A DNA stretch of 64,000 nt from Shinisaurus crocodilurus (GCA_021292165.1 CM037877.1:25990197-26054196); one strand, 5' to 3'. Shown: positions 40,330 through 49,935, counted from the first letter of the stretch. A program made the numbers and translations. Notes: generated from the letters alone by a model not told the origin.

Positions 40330-40620
40330 ATGAACATAAGAAGAGCCATGCTGGATCAGATCAAGGGTCCATCCAGTCCAGCATTCTATTCACACAGTGG
40401 CCAACCAGCTGCCCACGGGATCCCACAAGCAGGACACAAGTGCAACAGCATCCTCTCACCCATGTTCCCCAGCACCTGGTGTACATAGGCACACTGCCTC
40501 TGATACTGGAGGTAGCATACAGCCAATCAGGAGTAGTAGCCACTGATAGCCTCCTCCTCCATGAATTTATCCAATCCCCTTTTGAAGCCCTCCAAATTGG
40601 TGGCCATCATGACATTTTTT
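40330..40620 (+). repeat. 'AGAGCCATGCTGGATCAGA' interspersed repeat
   Basis: It contains GAACATAAGAAGAGCCATGC, CAGTCCAGCATTCTATTCAC, GGTGTACATAGGCACACTGCC and CCCCTTTTGAAGCCCTCCAAA. Nearly the same order occurs at 58783-59090, and in reverse at 11818-12033. Confidence 0.8.
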
Positions 40621-40676
40621 CTCCCCTGTCATTCAGTGCCACTGAATCAACTGTCCTGGAACACACCGTCACATAC

Positions 40677-40823
40677 CTGAGGATGCCTTCCCAGAGTTAA
40701 CCTCCGCTAATAGGTGGGATGATGGCAACTTCGTCCCCCGAGTGGAGGACCAGCAGCTGATCCCCAAGCAGCACGTATTCCTGGCGGACAGCAAAGACTA
40801 CATGATCTTGTATAGCAGCAAGT
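40677..40823 (-). CDS. MOCS2: MOCS2 exon 3 (end of MOCS2A)
   Basis: The acceptor is ATTCCTTCAG and the donor CTCAG|GTATGT. It codes (R)LAAIQDHVVFAVRQEYVLLG then DQLLVLHSGDEVAIIPPISG, G and TAA (40697-40699). The exon then runs 20 more bases past the stop. The +1 frame from an ACG at 40774-40776 is open to the exon end. Confidence 0.95.
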
Positions 40824-41534
40824 CTGAAGGAATGGCATCAGGAGGAAGATTAACATTTCGTTTGATCATGCCCTTTCACAAGCGCCCCAGGGGCCCACCT
40901 CATGCCACCACATAGCTAAGGCCAGATGAAGTCGAATACTAAATCCAAATTTAAACATTTAAAACCAAGACTACTCATGCCTGAATAGCCCTCCCCATGT
41001 TGCAGACCAGATCTAGCAGAACAGCTTCCTTGAAAATGAGGACTCTGGAGACTTTCTCTTTTTTTCTTATTTTATGAAGCTTAAGCAAACAAAAAATTTC
41101 TGCTGGCACAAATGACTGAGAGAGAAGGCCTAACTACTACTAATAAAAGGCATCACATGACCTTAGTTTCACGTTCCTAAGGAAAACATTAACACTTTAG
41201 AGCTTCAACATCACTGGTGGTGGCAGTATTATTATTAGACAGTTTTATATACCACTGAACATATTTAAAAATATATCTAAGCCTCTAAGCAGTATCTGAA
41301 CAGTCTAGTTCAAACTTAGGTTTAACAACTCACCTGGTCGCCATAGGCAACCAGGAATTCCATACATGCCAGTGAGAGAGCAAGCAGGCTGGCAGAAAAG
41401 GGATGGGTCTCTCTGTTCCTCCTCCGCCAGCCCACTTGGTTTCTGTAGTAGCTGCAGCAGGAAGGCTGGGAAGGGATGGATCGCTCCTCCACCAATTCCC
41501 TTGGTAGAAGGCGTTTAATAATAATAATAATAAC

Positions 41535-41578
<44 letters not shown>

Positions 41579-44500
41579 GCCTGCTAAGAGGGTAGTGGCC
41601 TGTTTCTTTGCTGGCTGCTCCTCCGTGGCCAGCATGGAAATACAAGCTGCCTAGTATCTTAGCAGGCTGCCTAGCCTAAAAGAGAGACAATATTACATGC
41701 TAATGACTTTTGTGGGCTTACTTACAAAACCGGTCTAACTGGTTCGGGTTCTGGGTCTTGCTAGAAGCTGACATGTCATGACAGCATGACATTAAGGCTG
41801 CAATCCCATGCATACTTCACTGGGAGTAAACCCAAACCCAAACCCCTGGAACTCTATAGGGCTTACTTTGGTGCATACATGCATTGCATTGCATTGCATT
41901 GCATTGCATTGCATTGCATTGCATTGCAAGAGTGTGGGGAGGAAAGCAATAGGCAAAAGTCACGGTACCTCGAATGCCTCTTCACAAGTTCTTCCCACAG
42001 CTGCAGCGATGTTATCTGTTGGGGCACGGAAATGGCCTCAGTGCGGACACCGGCTAATTCGGCACTTCTTGCAAAGTACAACACCACCACCTGTTTTTAA
42101 AGAGCTCGTCAGACTGGTAATAAAACTTCACGTCTGTACAGTATATGCACAGGTAAGCCACTCTTCAGTTCTCCAAAGGAAGAGGAGGCTGTAAGTGTAA
42201 TAAAACAGTCCTTTTCTTAAAAGTCCAAACCACTTCACATGACACACAGTATCTTGGAGATTTATACGACACGCCCTGTAAATTAGTCTAACATTAGTAT
42301 TCCCATTATTACAAAAGAGTGACGGAGGAAGAGATACTGGCTCACCTAAGGCCACAAAGTCAGAGGCGGCCCAGCTCTATATGCATGTTTACTCACAAGT
42401 TCCACTGAATTCAATGGGGTTTACTCTCATCTAAGTGTGCATAGGATTGCAATCATAACGATTGAGCTGAGATTTGAACTTCCAGAACATAGATCATGCC
42501 CTTAAGCACTACATTACACTAGCTGACTTGATCACGGGCATCTTTTCTCCTCGATGCATGCCTATAAAATAATCCAGCTTTTTTAGTTACACTCAGGAGC
42601 TTCTAAGTGGTTAGTTACATCTTTACAAATCAATATGCCACATGTTTGCCTGTTAAAGCTTGAGTTAGCACTCAAACATGCAATCTACACTATGAAGGTG
42701 GCGATCCATTTTTAGAAGAGGGCAGAGAAGACCAAGGAAAGCAAGCTAGAAACAACTGAGCACTGAACTTAGTTCATGTTTCTAGTCATCAGGGATGGAC
42801 TGGATGGGGCAGGGTCTCCGTTCCTTGTATGAAAACTGGGGAAAATGATCCACATTCACCTTCTGATTATTAATGAATAAAATTATGGAATCTGATGGTT
42901 CAGAACCAAGGAACAGATATCCTCCAGAATTGTCAGTTCCATATTGGAATTTGGCAGATGTATATGCACGGATGCATCTGTCAATAGGATGCTTTCCATA
43001 ATGGTATTCATAATGTTCAATGTGGCAGCGCTGAGCCATTGGGGTGCCAATATGTGCGCCACAGGAAACAGTTTGGCCCAAATGGATTAAAATAATGCAA
43101 GGATGCAAATATTGCAAAAATAAACAATACTTGTTGATGCATTAATTAAAACAATGAACACACCCTGGCCTAGGGTGGATTACAATCTAACAGAGTGGAT
43201 AGCCACCAAACAAAAAATTAATAACCTAAGGCGATAAATCTAGCCCAAGAATTACACTGACTGCAATGTGGAATTACAAGTCCATTCCCCTGTAAGCATA
43301 TCCCACTGTTCCCATCTTGCATCTTCCACCTGCTGCGTTAGGTTGTCACTCTAAACCATAGTTTAGCATAACAAGAATGAGGCTGCAGCAAGCCTAGACT
43401 TGCATGTTTCCCACTCCACTCTCCCAGCACAGCTGCAAAGAGATTGGAAGTTTCTGTTTCCATTTCAGATTAACCACAGTTTAGCAAACCACAGTTTGTC
43501 CGATTCAGACAACACAGCAATCTGCAATTAACGTAAAACAGAAGCAAAAGCTTCCAAATACCTCCTAGGACAGTGATGGCGAACCTATGGCACGGGTGCC
43601 ACAGCTGGCACGCAGGGACCTCTCTGTGGGCACTCGAGCCATTGGTCACTAGATCGCGAAAAGACCGTCCCCTTCTGCAAAACACTAATGATCTTGTTCT
43701 TTCTCACAGTGTGGAACAGAATGATTTTATTCTAGAATTCCTGTTACAGAATTCTTTTCTACATTGTTATCACATTTAAAAGATTTTGAAGAATGATGCA
43801 CAGAGCATGGCTTGGATGTAAAGCCCTAACAGTTGACCTGAGTGCTGCATGTGTTGCTCTCAAACTAACCGAGTATGAGCCAAGGTTTGACAAATTATCA
43901 GCATGCATGCAATAGCAAAAACCACATTAATTGTGCAAAAGCATACCCAATGCAGACTTTTACCTAATGCAGTGTTTGCAGTCCAAGATATAAAGTGTTT
44001 AAAATGTGTTAAGCACGTTTAGTTTTCTTGTTTATCTTGCTCCTCCTAGTACAGGTTGACTTTTACTTTTACTAATCCGACACCTGTAGAAGCAGGGAAA
44101 GGACCCGGGGTAAAGCTTGCCCCATACAATTTCAGTCTGGCATATAATCATATTACAAGTTGAGAATCCCTTATCCAAAAATACATGTGCCTAATTATTT
44201 AAAAAGTTTGTATAAATTCCCTTCAGGCTATGTGTACAATGTAGTACTATAATAATTTTTGACTTGATTTTTTTTCCAACAAAAAACTGTTTGTATCATT
44301 GAAAGCTCTGTTACTGTGTTTTTCTTTAAAGACAAAAGATGTTAATTAGTTTGGACGACTGTATGAGTTGTTTTTCTAAAACTAAAACCTCGGTATTCAG
44401 GTTTAATTGCAGTGTTGGCACTTTGAAATAAATAAGTTGGTTTTGTGTTGCAGTTTGGACACTCGGGCTCAAAAAGGTTCGCCATCACTGTCCTAGGAGG

Positions 44501-46288
44501 TGCACTGGAGAAAGGGGAAAAGGACAGCGTGTAATTTGTTCTCATTATAGTAAACCAGGGTCTCGTTCGCACGACACGGGAACCGCAAGTCCCCCGCGGT
44601 TCCTGTGTTGTGTGCACGCCGACCGGGGGTGCCCCCGCGGGACAGCCGCGGGCGGGACGCACGCAAAGTGACCATGGTCGGTAGAGGGGTAAGCCCCTAT
44701 CGCGTGTGGTCACCGTGCCGTCTGAACAGCGGGCGGCCATCCCGCGGGGTCCCCACAGAGATGGCAGCCCAGAGCGGCCGCCGCTCCAGCCTGTAGGGGC
44801 AAACGGCCCCTCTGGGCATCCCGGGGCCCCACCCCCTAGCGCCGGGAGGCCCGCACTGCAGTGCAGGGACTACGGGGTCTGCCCACGCGCGCGGGGCGCC
44901 GGTCGTGTGCGGCGCCCCTCCGGACCCCGCGGACGGCCCCGTGGTTCCTCTCCCGCCGGCAGCCTGGGTCGTGTGAACCGGCCCCAGGGATGTACAACCC
45001 ACAGCCCACAGGCAGCCCCCCAAGCCACCAGCACCAACACTTTCCTGCTGCTGTCAAAGGCAGGGTCGCTGGGATCCAAACTTCACCGAAGTGCCAAAGA
45101 AACAGCAATCTCCCTGGAAATCGCTGAGGGGTGGGAGGCAAAAGCTTCTTCCAACCCCAGCGACCACCTCCTCTGAGAAAGTTGTTTTTCCAGTTTCTAG
45201 CTTTTGCTTCTCCCAGCCCCCAGCAGCTCCACATTCAAAACTGCTACTAACAGTTTTGGTGGATCAAGGAGCAGAGCCTGCCAAATCAGAAACAGATATC
45301 AATAAAAAACATTTTACTGCCTGGCTTATTCCATCAAAATATCCAATACTACAAACAAGCCCGCCCCGCCCCCCCTATCAAACGGCAGATAAAACCATTG
45401 ACAGTTGGTATTCCTACCTGGAAGCAAGTTCCACTAAAATCAATTTGTCAAACCAGACTTTTAAACAGTAAACACAACATTACTGATGCGACCATTGTCA
45501 AGGGCCCAAGAGCACAATCCTATGTGTGCTTAGACAGAAAAGGGTTCTTCAACTCTCGGCATTCCCCAACCAGCCACAAAGTACCGTAGCTGTCTAGGCA
45601 TGCATAGGATTGCACCTTTACGAAAACATGCTCATGCCTCACTGCTGGCATTACAGTATGGAACCAGAGCATGGATTAAATAGTGCAATGGTGGAGAAAG
45701 GGGTATTTTGTAACATTGCAAATTCACATTAAGTAAATGGGGCTTAAGGAGTACTTCTGTGTGCTTCTCTGGTTCAGTACTGCACAGGATAGACCCAAGG
45801 CTGGGTTCAGTAAATTAAGGGCTCCAGCTCCAGAACCTATGTGCCATGGTTTAGCATAAGGGCATGTGAAATAACAACAAAACGAAACAAAAAGAAAAAG
45901 GAAGAGAGCCCGTGCCTCTGAACACGTGCAGAGTGTTCGCTGCCTATTATCCACGTCAAGTCCGACTCTCTCCATTCCACGAAAGGGGCAGGGGTTCCAG
46001 CGCTGTGGGCGCGGCCTCCGGACAAACTGGCGCTCCGGCACCCTTTCAGAAATTCACTCTTACTACGGAATGCATGCGCCAGGGCTGGACTCACAGGGCG
46101 CCTATAAGCAGAAACAAGGCCCAGCGGAGACGGGTCGGTTTCACAGAGTGATCTCGGAGGGGAGGAGGAGCTCCGCGACCCGCCTTCCCGCAGCTCCACG
46201 AGCCATCGCAATGCGGCAGGCCCGCGGCCGGGTTCCCCCTCCCGGTGGCCCGACGAAGGGGAACCTCTCTGCGTACCTCGCAGCTCAT
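40697..46288 (-). CDS. MOCS2: Molybdopterin synthase sulfur carrier (small) subunit MOCS2A
   Basis: MOCS2A is a MoaD/ubiquitin-fold carrier whose C-terminal Gly-Gly is thiocarboxylated (by MOCS3) and supplies sulfur to molybdopterin synthase in the cytosol. Segments are 46288..46277, 42090..41969 and 40823..40697, totalling 261 nt: 86 codons plus TAA, close to the 88 aa of the human protein. The product starts MSCEVVVLYFARSAELAGVR, continues TEAISVPQQITSLQLWEELV, and ends in EVAIIPPISGG with the essential terminal GG. The start was chosen because the four-codon exon 1 (ATG AGC TGC GAG|GTACGC) joins in frame to the VLYFA block and lies in the CpG island. The intron of 4.2 kb holds a hAT element and a GC-rich foldback. 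Confidence 0.94.
40774..40776 (-). other. MOCS2: ACG at the position of the mammalian MOCS2B start codon
   Basis: In mammals the MOCS2B AUG is formed across the Tyr codon of QEYV in MOCS2A (TATG). Here the Tyr codon is TAC, giving ACG. An ACG can be a weak non-AUG start, but the frame from it runs into TGA after canonical splicing to exon 4. Confidence 0.75.
41322..41660. repeat. Repeat region around an (AAT)n-(ATT)n tract
   Basis: A complementary microsatellite AATAATAATAATAATAAC-TATTATTATT... lies at 41516-41578 and can itself fold. It is flanked by moderately GC-rich text (CTCCTCCGCCAGCCC / GCTGGCTGCTCCTCCG) that is partly inverted. Class unknown. Confidence 0.6.
41797..41880 (+). repeat. 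GCAATCCCATGCATACTTCACTGGGAGTAA foldback-family copy
   Basis: GGCTGCAATCCCATGCATACTTCACTGGGAGTAAACCC faces GGAACTCTATAGGGCTTACTTTGGTGCATACATGCA. The right end runs into the (GCATT)n array, which may have grown from the terminal ATGCATTGCA. Confidence 0.75.
41881..41928 (+). repeat. (GCATT)n pentanucleotide array
   Basis: Nine to ten perfect GCATT units lie 41 bp from the splice donor of MOCS2 exon 2. Confidence 0.97.
41969..42090 (-). CDS. MOCS2: MOCS2A exon 2 (VVVLYFARSAELAGVR)
   Basis: The acceptor is CTTTAAAAACAG and the donor TCGAG|GTACCG, 122 nt. It reads VVVLYFARSAELAGVRTEAI then SVPQQITSLQLWEELVKRHS, matching VEVLYFAKSAEITGVR. Confidence 0.95.
42378..42457 (+). repeat. TGTTTACTCACAAGTTCCACTG / GTGCATAGGATTGCAA foldback-family copy
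   Basis: ATGCATGTTTACTCACAAGTTCCACTGAATTCAATGGGGTTTACTCTCATCTAAGTGTGCATAGGATTGCA: the right half of the GCAATCCTAT/GTAAG family. About 42460-43340 beyond it shows no recognisable feature. Confidence 0.7.
43352..43535 (+). repeat. Foldback, CTAAACCATAGTTTAGC / TTAACCACAGTTTAGC
   Basis: CACTCTAAACCATAGTTTAGCATAAC faces CAGATTAACCACAGTTTAGCAAACCACAGTTTGTCCGATTCAGACAACACAGCAA. Related to 26.56 and 33.1 kb copies. Confidence 0.65.
43571..44490 (-). mobile_element. hAT-family non-autonomous transposon, copy B (920 bp)
   Basis: Ends CAGTGATGGCGAACC and GGTTCGCCATCACTG. Perfect 8-bp target duplication TCCTAGGA at 43563-43570 and 44491-44498. It is the reverse complement of copy A (9828-10735) over its full length, with scattered substitutions. 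Located in MOCS2 intron 1. Confidence 0.96.
44557..44986. repeat. GC- and CpG-rich foldback element
   Basis: The segment opens CAGGGTCTCGTTCGCACGACACGGGAACCGC and closes GCCGGCAGCCTGGGTCGTGTGAACCGGCCC, so TCGCACGACAC faces GTCGTGTGAAC. Internal pairs include GAACCGCAAGTCCCCCGCGGTTC and GGCGCCGGTCGTGTGCGGCGCC. It is far more GC-rich than its surroundings and lies inside MOCS2 intron 1, 1.3 kb from the promoter. Frames of 100-156 codons here only reflect composition. Confidence 0.7.
45511..45620 (+). repeat. Palindromic GCACAATCCTATG MITE, degenerate
   Basis: GAGCACAATCCTATGTGTGCTTAGACAG...TTCAACTCTCGGCATTCCCCAACC faces GCTGTCTAGGCATGCATAGGATTGCACC; the right inner arm is mostly lost. Confidence 0.8.
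46277..46288 (-). CDS. MOCS2: MOCS2A exon 1 coding part (MSCE)
   Basis: ATG AGC TGC GAG precedes the donor GTACGC. Joined to exon 2 it yields MSCEVVVLYFARSAE in frame. The context before ATG is GGCGCGTCA (G at -3). Very short, so its confidence rests on the splice join and CpG-island location. Confidence 0.8.
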
Positions 46289-46366
46289 TGACGCGCCGTC
46301 CTGGGCGGGCAGCTGCCGCGGCCTCCTGAGATTTGGATGATTCTGCGCCTGCGTCGGTGCCAGAAG

Positions 46367-46390
46367 CGGCGGCGGCGGCGGCGGCGGCGC
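46367..46390 (-). repeat. MOCS2: (CGG/GCC)n tract in MOCS2 5' region
   Basis: Eight GGC units on the plus strand are GCC units on the transcribed MOCS2 strand, ~80 bp upstream of the MOCS2A ATG. Probably 5' UTR or core promoter. Confidence 0.9.
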
Positions 46391-46586
46391 TGCTGAGCCT
46401 GCCCAGTTCCTTGGCGCCGCCTCCACGCCACTCCTCCTCTCGTGGGCTGGCTTTTCGGAGCGCCACGCCCGCCCGCCCCCGCCCGGAAGCGAAGGAAAAA
46501 GGCTTGGGGTCGGATTAGGAATAATATCAGTATCACTTGGCATGCACGTCCGCGAAAGACCAGTGTCGCTTTGTATGCACGGCTGC

Positions 46587-46705
46587 GATCCTGGACCCAC
46601 TTACTTGGGAGTAAGCACCCCACACACACACACACACACACACACCTTAACTCAGCGAGACTTAGTTTTGAGTTGACTTGTATAGAATTGCACTGGAGGG
46701 CTGCA
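46587..46705 (+). repeat. GTAAG foldback family with (CA)n expansion in the centre
   Basis: GCTGCGATCCTGGACCCACTTACTTGGGAGTAAGCACC is followed by (AC)12 at 46621-46645, then CTCAGCGAGACTTAGTTTTGAGTTGACTTGTATAGAATTGCA. Confidence 0.75.
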
Positions 46706-46884
46706 ATCTCAGGGTCAAACTAATCGCGTAGGTGCAGCTGAGGCTGACTTTTTTTTTACTCCGGAGTAATTGCGCGCGCTCCCGATCGGGACCAGCGCGC
46801 TCGGGGAGGGAAGGATGAAACTCCCCCCCCCCCCCGCTACCCGCCCCTCCGAAATTGCCCCTCCCCGCCGCGCGAGTGTTAAAA

Positions 46885-46960
46885 AAAGAATTAAGAATGT
46901 GGAAAAGCTGGATTTTTAAAATTATTATTATACATGCATTCACACAGTTATTCATACAGT
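46885..46960 (+). repeat. Short shared repeat (also at 33951-34012)
   Basis: ATTAAGAATGTGGAAAAGCTGGATTT, then TTATTATACATGCATTCAC(A/C)C, recurs at about 33951-34012 in near-identical form. Origin unknown. Confidence 0.7.
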
Positions 46961-47472
46961 CTTCCTCTGACTCCCAAACCTCCCCCTGTTGTATTTCTGG
47001 CTGCTTGAACAGTTTATCTGCGTTTTTACTGCCTGCTTGCCTTGTGTAACCTTCTGGCAAGATCTTAGGGGTAGCCTCCTGGCATAACACTGTTGCAAAT
47101 ATGCGGTTCAGAGAACCTGGTGTGTTTTAGCCCAATCAGAACACAACAGGCAAGAAGCCGGATCTGGATCTTGGAAACAGCTTTATTTCATCAAATAGGG
47201 ACAAAAGGAGCGTAAGCCTCAAAGCTGATGTCCAAAGCACTCTTATTTGACTATGCCTTTTATGCAATTTTCGTTGACATGCACAGATTTCACAAGAAGT
47301 TTTGCAGAGTAAATGAAATAGTACTCCTGAACATGAACAGATGCCCTGGGAAGTAAAAGTGGAAATGTACTGAACTGGGCCTCTCTGCTTTTGGCTGACA
47401 ATTGCACCCTTGGACATTCCTGCCTGGAACATTTAGAGAAGCCACCCTTGAATCTTTCACTTTTGTGGTTTT

Positions 47473-47704
47473 GAGAGCCAGTGTGGCGTAGCGGTTAGAG
47501 TGTTGGACTGGGACTCAGGAGATCCGGGTTCTAGTCCCCGCTTGGCCATGAAACTCACTGGGTGACTTTGGGCCAGTCACTGACTCTCAGCCTAACCTAC
47601 CTCACAGGGTTGTTGTGAGGATAAATGGAGAGGAGGATTATGAAAGCCGCCTTGGGTTCCTTGCAGGAAAAAAGGCGGGGTATAAATATAATAAATAAAT
47701 AAAT
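47473..47704 (+). mobile_element. Sauria-type SINE, copy 4
   Basis: GAGAGCCAGTGTGGCGTAGCGGTTAGAGTG head, GGTTCTAGTCCCCGC B-box region, CTCACAGGGTTGTTGTGAGG, and AATATAATAAATAAATAAAT tail. Confidence 0.93.
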
Positions 47705-48538
47705 TGATGCTTCGATTTCTCTCGATCACTTATTGTTCTTCTTAGGGCTCTTTGCCAGCCAACAACTATGATTATCTTTGCAGCACACTTCGATTTTAAG
47801 GCAGCCTGTGATTTTTTGCAAAACAAACAGTTTCCTTTTGAAAAGGTGAATTTCAACCTTTCCCCATGGTGGGGGGGTCATTATTTTTATAACAACACAG
47901 CCATCTGCTCCCTACTCCTGGCTACAAATGGTTATCCCACAGAGAAGGAATAGCTTAATATTTAGACCTTAGCTACGTATTCACTTTCTCCTCAGCTTTT
48001 CTCTTAGTCCTTCCGACACCACACTCCAAATAGCAGACTTTTCCCCTCACTCCTCTCTAAACTCTAAACTGTCATACCTTAACTGTCATTTCCCAACTGA
48101 TCTTTTCCACCTACCTAGAACCCCAGCCAATCAGAATTGAATTTACCTGCTCTAGTAGGCCCCATCTAACAATATTCAAAGAGATTGTCTCTCTCTCTCT
48201 TTAGAATATCACTAAGCAATTATTACGCAGACCTTTCACAGAAACAAAACAAGGCCTCAGGCCTACTCAGATACACTGTAGCCTCACAGAGAGGCCTCAC
48301 AAAGTAAACATCACATAACACCAACAGTTATATACAGGGCGTTTCTTCACAGGGGATCTTTCAGCATCCTGCTGAACGTGCTCAGAATCCTCCATGTGAT
48401 CGGGAACCCTGTGTGACTGGGAACCACAGTTACATGGATGATTCTAAATGCATTCAATCCAAATGTGCAGATTCCCCATCAGACCTTACTGCTCAACTTG
48501 TAGTGGAGTTGGTGGGAACAGGGACCTTTTATTTCATA

Positions 48539-48930
48539 GGGTGCAATCCTATGGCCACTAGAAGCTGTCTAGAAGGCCATAGGATAATTCGGAGTCCCAG
48601 TTGGGACTCCAAATTCAGAGCGTCTGCCCTCCCAACCAGCCGGAAAGAACCACGGTTCCAAGGTCACAAGACCAACTTCAGAACTGGCGCTGGGTGGGTG
48701 TTCTGGGGGCCAGGGAGGGGAGGAGTGAGGCTCCCTCGGGATACGCTTGTCCTCCTCACGAGCAGCTGCAAAAGACTTGGATGGCTGAAATCGGCTGTCC
48801 AAGTCTTTTGCAGGACAGGAGAAGTGCAGAGGCGACCTTCGTCTCTGCACTCCTTCCATCCTCGATAGAATGCCTGTAATCCTCTGAGTTCAGAGAATTA
48901 CGGGCAGCCACATTGGACCGCACTGCCCAT
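48539..48930 (+). repeat. Stem-loop-train repeat, copy 5
   Basis: Stems: CCTATGGCCACTAGA/TCTAGAAGGCCATAGG; GGAGTCCCAGTTGGGACTCC; CTGCAAAAGACTTGGATGG/GGCTGTCCAAGTCTTTTGCAG (48766-48786 with 48793-48813); GTAATCCTCTGAGTTCAGAGAATTAC. It starts GGGTGCAATCCTATGG. Confidence 0.9.
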
Positions 48931-49821
48931 CACTTAAATCAGCTACCGTTTTTTGTTACCTTTCCTCTCATTTTTGTTCACTGTTTATTCATAAACTACA
49001 TTTTATTTCTGTTTCATCACCATGAATGACAAAAGTGAGAACAGGCAGAAGATGAAGGAAGGCACTGAAAGTGGGGGGGGGGGGGCAGGGAGGCAAATAA
49101 GCCCATGTTATTGACTAATGTCCTGTCTAGATTGTTAAAATAGCTTGTGTTGCTGTCAGAATATAGTCCTCCTGTCTATTCCTTTATATACTTGCCCCTT
49201 GCCCTGGATCTCCCAGTTCCCATTGCTTTAACAATGCAGGTACTATAGAGCTTATTTATCCATTTTGACATTTATTGTAATAGTGATTTCTTGCTAACGC
49301 TTCAGCCGCGGTGCTCATTTTATGCACTGTCCCCATTTTTACTTGTTTATATACAGGTCTGCAATAAAGGGATGGAAAGGACTGAGTACGGTACATCAAA
49401 GTGTTCAGATGAAAGCGGGGAAATGCTGCCTTTAAAAAAAAAAAAAATAAGAAGAAGCTTGGATTAATGGTACCTGACAACATTTGCTGGAAGAAGATCA
49501 CTATCCCATTTCTTGCAAATGCTGTCAAACTCTCTTAATATCTGTTTACTGACTGGGAACCTAGACTTGGCTCAACAATGTTGCACGTGCACCAAACATA
49601 CATGGAAATGCCCGCTTCCAATCCCTGCCCCTTTGTCACACTAACCTTCCTGTGTGGTGTGTGCTGCCTTATCCCCAGGGGGCATGTGCCCACTGGAAGT
49701 GCCAGTATGAGCAAGTGTCAACAGAGGCTCCATTTATTCATTAACTGGAGCATTGTGGTGGCTTGCCATTACTCCCAAGTACTTTCTGGTAGCATCTGTA
49801 ATTTTCAGCCCTGTGGTTAAG

Positions 49822-49935
49822 GCAGATTCCTTCCCCGCCAACCAGATATTTTGGACTACAACTCCCATTGGTTGTTCATAATCTGGGTCTGATGGGAGTT
49901 GTAGTTCAAAACACATGGAAGGCACCTAGTTGGTG
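49822..49935 (+). repeat. Foldback MITE, ATTTTGGACTACAACTCCCATTGG
   Basis: ACCAGATATTTTGGACTACAACTCCCATTGG faces TGATGGGAGTTGTAGTTCAAAACACATGGAAGGCACC. Confidence 0.75.

Larger units (their letters stand above)
45990..46560 (-). promoter_or_regulatory. MOCS2: CpG island / probable MOCS2 promoter and 5' UTR
   Basis: CpG is dense here and nearly absent in flanking DNA. The MOCS2A exon 1 ATG (46286-46288) lies inside. No TATA box is evident, as usual for housekeeping CpG-island promoters. The transcription start is presumably between about 46300 and 46560 on the minus strand. A (GGC)n tract lies at 46367-46390. Another CpG-rich patch occurs at 46765-46875. Confidence 0.75.

Noticed and set aside
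44342..45234. Several 100-156 codon frames, Arg/Pro/Gly-rich
   Set aside because: Due to the GC-rich foldback; frames exist on both strands and resemble nothing known.
45837..46466. 209-codon minus-strand frame with poly-Ala/Ser
   Set aside because: Composition effect of the CpG island and the GCC repeat; the real coding part there is only the four MOCS2A codons.
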